A DNA stretch of 64,000 nt from JAUYQR01 sp050632395 (GTDB lineage Bacteria > Pseudomonadota > Alphaproteobacteria > Rhodobacterales > Rhodobacteraceae): NCBI RefSeq assembly GCF_050632395.1, contig NZ_CP192600.1, positions 3,596,001-3,660,000 of the forward strand, read 5' to 3'. Both the position numbers and the translations under genes were made by a program. Below the pieces are notes generated by a model. It did no database searches and was not told the origin of the DNA. It was given only the letters and a program-made list of their open reading frames with translations. Shown piece after piece: positions 59,970-64,000 of this stretch (position 1 is its first letter; each line of letters starts with the position of its first letter).

Positions 59970-61304
59970 TCAGACGACGGGCACCGAAGAGGCGTAGAAA
60001 GCCAGCAGCGCTTCCTGTCCCGGCACCGGTTGCATCGCCTCGCTCACCACGCCCCGCGCGATCAACGGCGTCAGCCCCTCCGCCATCACCGCCTTGATCC
60101 CCTGCGGCGGCAGTTTCAGAACCGCGCCCGCCGCCTCCAGCCGCGCGATCAGCGCCAGAACCCGCGCGCGCACCTCGTCCCGCGATGCGGCCCCCTCAAC
60201 CAGCGCCCGTGCCACCAGCGGCACCGACACCACCGGCACCACCTGCGCAATGGCCGCCATCAGCCGCTCGCCCAAGGTCTCGACGTCGCCGCCCTCCGCC
60301 AAAAACCGCTTCAATGACACCGGCGCGCCAAAGGCCGCAGCCGCCGTGCCAAACCCCTTGAACCGCCCGCGCATCCGGTTCCACATCAACCCGAACGCAT
60401 GCCAGCCCACCCGCAGCGGCCTCACCCGGAACCGCCGCCCGCCTTCCGCCGCCGCCGCGACCAGCACCCGGTCCTCCAGCACCCGGTCATAGGCAAGGCC
60501 CACCGGCACGAACACCACGTCCCGGCCCCCCGGCTCGAACCCTTCGACGATATAGCTCAACAGGCCCATCTTCGCCGGCCCGACCCGCCCATCAAGGCTA
60601 AGCCCGCCCTCCGGAAAGATCGCCTGCGTCGTTCCCTCCGCCGTGGCCATCTGCACATAACGCGCAAGCACGCGGCGATACAAAGCGTTGCGGCTGCCGC
60701 GCCGGATGAAATAGGCCCCCATCGCCCGGATCATCGCGCTCAACGGCCAGACCCGCGCCCATTCCCCCACCGCATAGGAAATCGCCGCCCGGTCCGCCAC
60801 CAGCCACGTCACCAGCACATAATCCACGTTCGACCGGTGGTTCATCACAAAGATCACCGTGGCCTTCGGGTCGACATTCGCCAACTCCTTGTCCACCTTG
60901 CCAACCCGCACCCGGAACAACAACCGGCTCAGCCACTTCGCCGCCCGCGTTGCAAACCCGAAATACAGCGTGGCGGAAAATCCCGGCACGATCTCGCGCG
61001 CATAGGTCCGCGCCTCCTCGAACGCGACAGACCCCGGCACTCCCGTCTCGGCGGCATGGGCCATCGCCGCCTCCACCACCTTCGGGTCATAGGCCAGCCG
61101 CGCCACCATGTCCGCCCGCCGCGCCAGCTTGAACAGATCCACCTTCCGGTCCAACCGCGCATTCAGCCGCGACAGCGCCCGCTCCGCCCGCCGCCGAAAG
61201 AACCACCGCACCGAGGGAAACAGAAAATGCGTGGCAAAACTCACCGTGGCAAAGCCAAGGATAAGGATCAAAAGCCAGACAGGAACCGCCACCGTGCCGA
61301 ACAT
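59970..61304 (-). CDS. Glycerol-3-phosphate/1-acylglycerol acyltransferase-family protein
   Basis: A 444-residue PlsB/PlsC-superfamily acyltransferase with an N-terminal membrane helix (VWLLILILGFATVSFATHFL). The catalytic H-x4-D is in VIFVMNHRSNVDYVLVTWLV, and further blocks are GAYFIRRGSRNALYRRV and TQAIFPEGGLSLDGR. The length fits a glycerol-3-phosphate acyltransferase more than a PlsC, but the acceptor is not certain. It lies between ccr and ecm, upstream of ccr on the same strand, with 130 bp between. Confidence 0.85.
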   Translation of the reverse strand: MFGTVAVPVWLLILILGFATVSFATHFLFPSVRWFFRRRAERALSRLNARLDRKVDLFKLARRADMVARLAYDPKVVEAAMAHAAETGVPGSVAFEEARTYAREIVPGFSATLYFGFATRAAKWLSRLLFRVRVGKVDKELANVDPKATVIFVMNHRSNVDYVLVTWLVADRAAISYAVGEWARVWPLSAMIRAMGAYFIRRGSRNALYRRVLARYVQMATAEGTTQAIFPEGGLSLDGRVGPAKMGLLSYIVEGFEPGGRDVVFVPVGLAYDRVLEDRVLVAAAAEGGRRFRVRPLRVGWHAFGLMWNRMRGRFKGFGTAAAAFGAPVSLKRFLAEGGDVETLGERLMAAIAQVVPVVSVPLVARALVEGAASRDEVRARVLALIARLEAAGAVLKLPPQGIKAVMAEGLTPLIARGVVSEAMQPVPGQEALLAFYASSVPVV

Positions 61305-61342
61305 CGCCAGACCCTATCCGATCTCGTCAAACCGACAACGGC

Positions 61343-61392
61343 CTTTCATCTGTCCGCAAATATCCCGGGGGTGCGGGGGCCGGCCCCCGCTC
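61343..61392 (-). repeat. Dispersed intergenic element, copy 5
   Basis: Between the acyltransferase gene and ecm. On the minus strand GCGGGGGCC/GGCCCCCGC is followed by GGATATTTGCGGACAGATGA, almost identical to copy 1 in its last part. Confidence 0.65.
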
Positions 61393-61488
61393 CGCCATCG
61401 CCGCAGCGCAGCGATTGACACTGGCATGAAATGTCCCGTATCCAATCCTTGACGCAATAAAATTACCCGCCCGACTCGCGAGGCCGAC

Positions 61489-63447
61489 ATGACCAAAGAC
61501 GCACCCTGGCTCTTTCGCACCTATGCCGGCCACTCCACGGCCGCCGCCTCGAACGCGCTTTACCGCACCAACCTCGCCAAGGGGCAGACCGGCCTTTCCG
61601 TGGCCTTCGACCTGCCCACCCAGACCGGCTACGACAGCGACCATGAACTGGCCCGTGGCGAGGTCGGCAAGGTCGGCGTCCCCGTCGCTCACCTCGGCGA
61701 CATGCGCACCCTCTTCCGCGATATCCCGCTCGACCAGATGAACACCTCGATGACGATCAATGCCACCGCCCCGTGGCTTCTGGCGCTCTACATCGCGGTG
61801 GCCGAAGAACAGGGTGCCGACGTCTCGGCCCTGCAAGGCACCGTGCAGAACGACATCATCAAGGAATACCTCAGCCGGGGCACCTACATCTGCCCGCCGG
61901 CGCCCTCACTTCGCATGATCACCGACGTCGCCGCCTACACCGCAGACCACCTGCCCAAATGGAACCCGATGAACGTCTGCAGTTACCACCTGCAGGAAGC
62001 CGGGGCGACGCCGGAACAGGAACTGGCCTTCGCGCTCGCCACCGCCTGCGCCGTCCTCGATGACCTCAAGGGCAAAGTCTCGCCCTCCGATTTCCCGATG
62101 CTTGCCGGGCGCATCTCGTTCTTCGTCAACGCGGGCATCCGCTTTGTCACCGAACTGTGCAAGATGCGCGCCTTCACCGAGTTGTGGGACGAACTTCTCG
62201 CAACCCGCTACGGCATCGCGGATGCGAAGTATCGCCGCTTTCGCTACGGCGTGCAGGTCAACTCGCTGGGCCTCACCGAACAGCAGCCGGAAAACAACGT
62301 GACGCGCATCCTTCTGGAAATGCTGGCCGTGACGCTGTCGAAAAACGCCCGCGCCCGCGCCGTCCAGCTTCCCGCCTGGAACGAAGCGCTTGGCCTGCCG
62401 CGCCCGTGGGATCAGCAATGGTCGCTCCGCATGCAGCAGATCCTCGCCTATGAAACCGACCTGCTGGAATACGACGACCTTTTCGACGGCAACCCCGCCA
62501 TCGACCGCAAGGTGGCCGCCCTGAAAGACGGCGCGCGCGATGAACTCGCGCGGATCGACGCGATGGGCGGTGCCGTCGCCGCCATCGAGCACATGAAATC
62601 CCGCCTTGTCGAAGCCAACGCCGAACGCATCGCCCGCATTGAATCGGGCGAAACCACAGTCGTCGGCGTGAACCGCTTCACCACCACCGAACCGTCGCCC
62701 CTGACCACCGGCGACGGCCTCATCATGCAGGCCGACCCAAAGGCCGAGGCCGACCAGATCGCCCGCCTTCATGCGTGGCGCGCCACCCGCGACAGCGCCG
62801 CCGTGTCCAAGGTGCTCAGCGCCCTTCGTCAAGCCGCCGCAACCGCGCAAAACATCATGCCCGCCTCCATCGCCGCCGCCAAAGCCGGCGTCACCACCGG
62901 CGAATGGGCCGCCGTGATCCGCCACGCCTTTGGCGAATACCGTGCCCCCACGGGTGTCTCCCGCGCGCCCTCGAACCGCACCGAAGGGCTGGAGCCGATC
63001 CGCGACGCCGTCGCCACCGTCTCGTCGAAACTTGGCCGCCAACTGACGTTCCTCATGGGCAAGCCCGGCCTCGACGGCCACTCGAACGGCGCCGAACAGA
63101 TCGCCGCCCGCGCCCGCGACTGCGGCATGGCGATCCACTACGCCGGCATCCGCCTGACGCCTGCCGAAATCGTCGCCGCCGCCGAGGCGGAAAACCCCCA
63201 TGTCATCGGCCTTTCCATCCTGTCGGGCAGCCACCTGCCGCTCGTCACCGAAACCCTGCACCAGCTTCGTGCCGCCGGCCTTGGCCACATCCCCCTTGTC
63301 GTCGGCGGCATCATCCCCGACGAAGACGCCACCGCCCTCCGCGCGCTTGGCGTGGCACAGGTCTACACGCCCAAGGATTTCCAGCTGAACCGTATCATGC
63401 TTGATATCGTGGCGCTGGCCGAACCCGGTGCCGTGGCGGCCGAGTGA
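61489..63447 (+). CDS. ecm: Ethylmalonyl-CoA mutase
   Basis: B12-dependent mutase converting ethylmalonyl-CoA to methylsuccinyl-CoA. It has 652 residues. RTYAGHSTAAASNALYRTNL and LSVAFDLPTQTGYDSDHELA open the substrate barrel, and the cobalamin domain has MGKPGLDGHSNGAEQIA (D-x-H-x2-G) and VIGLSILSGSHLPLVTE. The length and N-terminus fit Ecm rather than methylmalonyl-CoA mutase, and nearby ccr supports this. Start ATG 61489. Confidence 0.95.
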   Translation: MTKDAPWLFRTYAGHSTAAASNALYRTNLAKGQTGLSVAFDLPTQTGYDSDHELARGEVGKVGVPVAHLGDMRTLFRDIPLDQMNTSMTINATAPWLLALYIAVAEEQGADVSALQGTVQNDIIKEYLSRGTYICPPAPSLRMITDVAAYTADHLPKWNPMNVCSYHLQEAGATPEQELAFALATACAVLDDLKGKVSPSDFPMLAGRISFFVNAGIRFVTELCKMRAFTELWDELLATRYGIADAKYRRFRYGVQVNSLGLTEQQPENNVTRILLEMLAVTLSKNARARAVQLPAWNEALGLPRPWDQQWSLRMQQILAYETDLLEYDDLFDGNPAIDRKVAALKDGARDELARIDAMGGAVAAIEHMKSRLVEANAERIARIESGETTVVGVNRFTTTEPSPLTTGDGLIMQADPKAEADQIARLHAWRATRDSAAVSKVLSALRQAAATAQNIMPASIAAAKAGVTTGEWAAVIRHAFGEYRAPTGVSRAPSNRTEGLEPIRDAVATVSSKLGRQLTFLMGKPGLDGHSNGAEQIAARARDCGMAIHYAGIRLTPAEIVAAAEAENPHVIGLSILSGSHLPLVTETLHQLRAAGLGHIPLVVGGIIPDEDATALRALGVAQVYTPKDFQLNRIMLDIVALAEPGAVAAE

Positions 63448-63458
63448 TTTTGTCGCGT

Positions 63459-63472
63459 TTGACGCAGGTCAA
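63459..63472. promoter_or_regulatory. FNR/FnrL-type binding site
   Basis: TTGAC-GCAG-GTCAA has exact inverted half-sites matching the TTGAY-N4-RTCAA consensus. Its centre is about 41 bp upstream of a start point that would follow the -10-like CTACCTT (63494-63500), the class II activator spacing. It lies 58 bp before the DUF6455 gene and 11 bp after ecm. Confidence 0.75.
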
Positions 63473-63530
63473 TCCCTGCCAAGCCTTGACCCGCTACCTT
63501 TCGGGGCATCCGCCACGAAGGAAGCCTCCC

Positions 63531-63884
63531 ATGTTCGACCGTATCCGCGCCCTCCTCGCACATCTTAACGACGTGAGCGAGGTCAACGCTCTCACCGACC
63601 GCGACCTCTCGGATCTCGGGATGAACCGTGATCAGGTGCTCGCCTTCCTGAACATGCCGCAGGACGTGACCGAACGTGTCACCGCGATGGGCGCGATCTT
63701 CGGCATCCCCGAAGCCGCGCTGAAGCGTGACCACGCGCAATGGGTCGATCTTCTCACCACCTGCGGCCAATGCGCCGACAGGGGCCGTTGCGCCGCACAT
63801 CTCGCCCGCGGCAAGGACAAAGCCGGGGCGACCTTCTGCCCGAACGTCCCCACCTTCGACGACCTCGCCGCCAGAGCCGCCTGA
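63531..63884 (+). CDS. DUF6455 family protein
   Basis: A 117-residue soluble protein: MFDRIRALLAHLNDVSEVNA, then LTDRDLSDLGMNRDQVLAFL and a C-terminal cysteine cluster TTCGQCADRGRCAAHLARG plus ATFCPNVPTF (C-x2-C-x5-C...C). The cysteines could bind zinc or an iron-sulfur centre. Function unknown; control by an FNR-type box implies low-oxygen expression. AAGGAAG precedes ATG 63531. The family name is from memory. Confidence 0.8.
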   Translation: MFDRIRALLAHLNDVSEVNALTDRDLSDLGMNRDQVLAFLNMPQDVTERVTAMGAIFGIPEAALKRDHAQWVDLLTTCGQCADRGRCAAHLARGKDKAGATFCPNVPTFDDLAARAA

Positions 63885-63948
63885 CCCCTCGCCGGCCGCC
63901 CGTTTTCAACCTTGCCCGCCTGCGCAGGACGGCCCATTAATGGTGCCG

Positions 63949-63993
63949 GTGTCTGGCTTGGTGCCATACGCGTGCCATACGCTTGCCAGACAC
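63949..63993. repeat. Inverted repeat enclosing a direct repeat
   Basis: GTGTCTGGC (63949-63957) and GCCAGACAC (63985-63993) are exact reverse complements. Between them GTGCCATACGC occurs twice in a row. Near the window end, 65 bp past the DUF6455 stop. Could be a terminator, a site for a DNA-binding protein or part of a larger element continuing beyond the window. Confidence 0.55.
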
Positions 63994-64000
63994 AAGGCAG

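Overview
The window is high-GC alphaproteobacterial DNA, most likely a Rhodobacterales (Rhodobacter/Paracoccus-like) chromosome. This rests on gene order and family content: ihfB-lapA-trpF near trpB, fabA-fabB-fabI with irr close by, a phosphatidylcholine synthase, crotonyl-CoA carboxylase/reductase plus ethylmalonyl-CoA mutase, and a SAM/SAH riboswitch in front of metK, a class known mainly from this order. No insertion sequence, phage gene, CRISPR array or rRNA was seen. Almost everything is chromosomal housekeeping, with a few accessory patches.

Layout. 1-9083: priA (cut by the window edge), a TalC-type transaldolase, DUF484-xerC, pcs, a DMT exporter, ogt and ileS. 9305-13358: a cNMP-domain/thioredoxin-reductase-like fusion diverging from a DUF2237 gene and a group III truncated haemoglobin, then a membrane-bound LuxR-type regulator downstream of two secreted proteins with long polyaspartate tails. 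13590-22758: trpB, GNAT, trpF, lapA, ihfB, rpsA, yihY-like, cmk and aroA. 22924-31769: the conserved trmB/metK/lnt/corC/ybeY/phoH/miaB block on the minus strand, with a lipoprotein and an OmpA-like protein between phoH and miaB. 31889-39241: a hypothetical gene, a fasciclin protein, a desaturase, irr, an MFS carrier and fabA-fabB-fabI.

39482-44201 starts with tRNA-Gly and holds an intact DUF2231 gene and sorbosone-dehydrogenase-like gene. After them comes what I read as a decayed cytochrome c oxidase cluster: a subunit II/subunit I deletion fusion, plus frameshifts or nonsense codons in a small subunit, a CopD-like gene, a CtaG-like gene and a second DUF2231 gene. 44364-51699 carries a P-type ATPase, an aldo/keto reductase, KDG kinase, a GH1-like protein and an SRAP protein. 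51761-56359 has a UshA-like protein with altered metal motifs, a secreted protein built of PEPEVK and KADKD repeats, DUF952-pyrD and a stand-alone RAM-domain protein. 56525-63884 has a RecD-like helicase, ccr, an acyltransferase, ecm and a DUF6455 gene preceded by a textbook FNR-type box.

How the parts fit. The fab genes, pcs, desaturase and acyltransferase build and modify membrane lipid. ccr and ecm belong to the ethylmalonyl-CoA pathway for acetyl-CoA assimilation. metK appears controlled by its product through the riboswitch. The most unusual material is the polyaspartate/LuxR module, the charged repeat protein, the CxxC-less reductase fusion, the paired EGY-module envelope proteins and the ruined oxidase locus. 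All calls come from reading the sequence; no database search was run.
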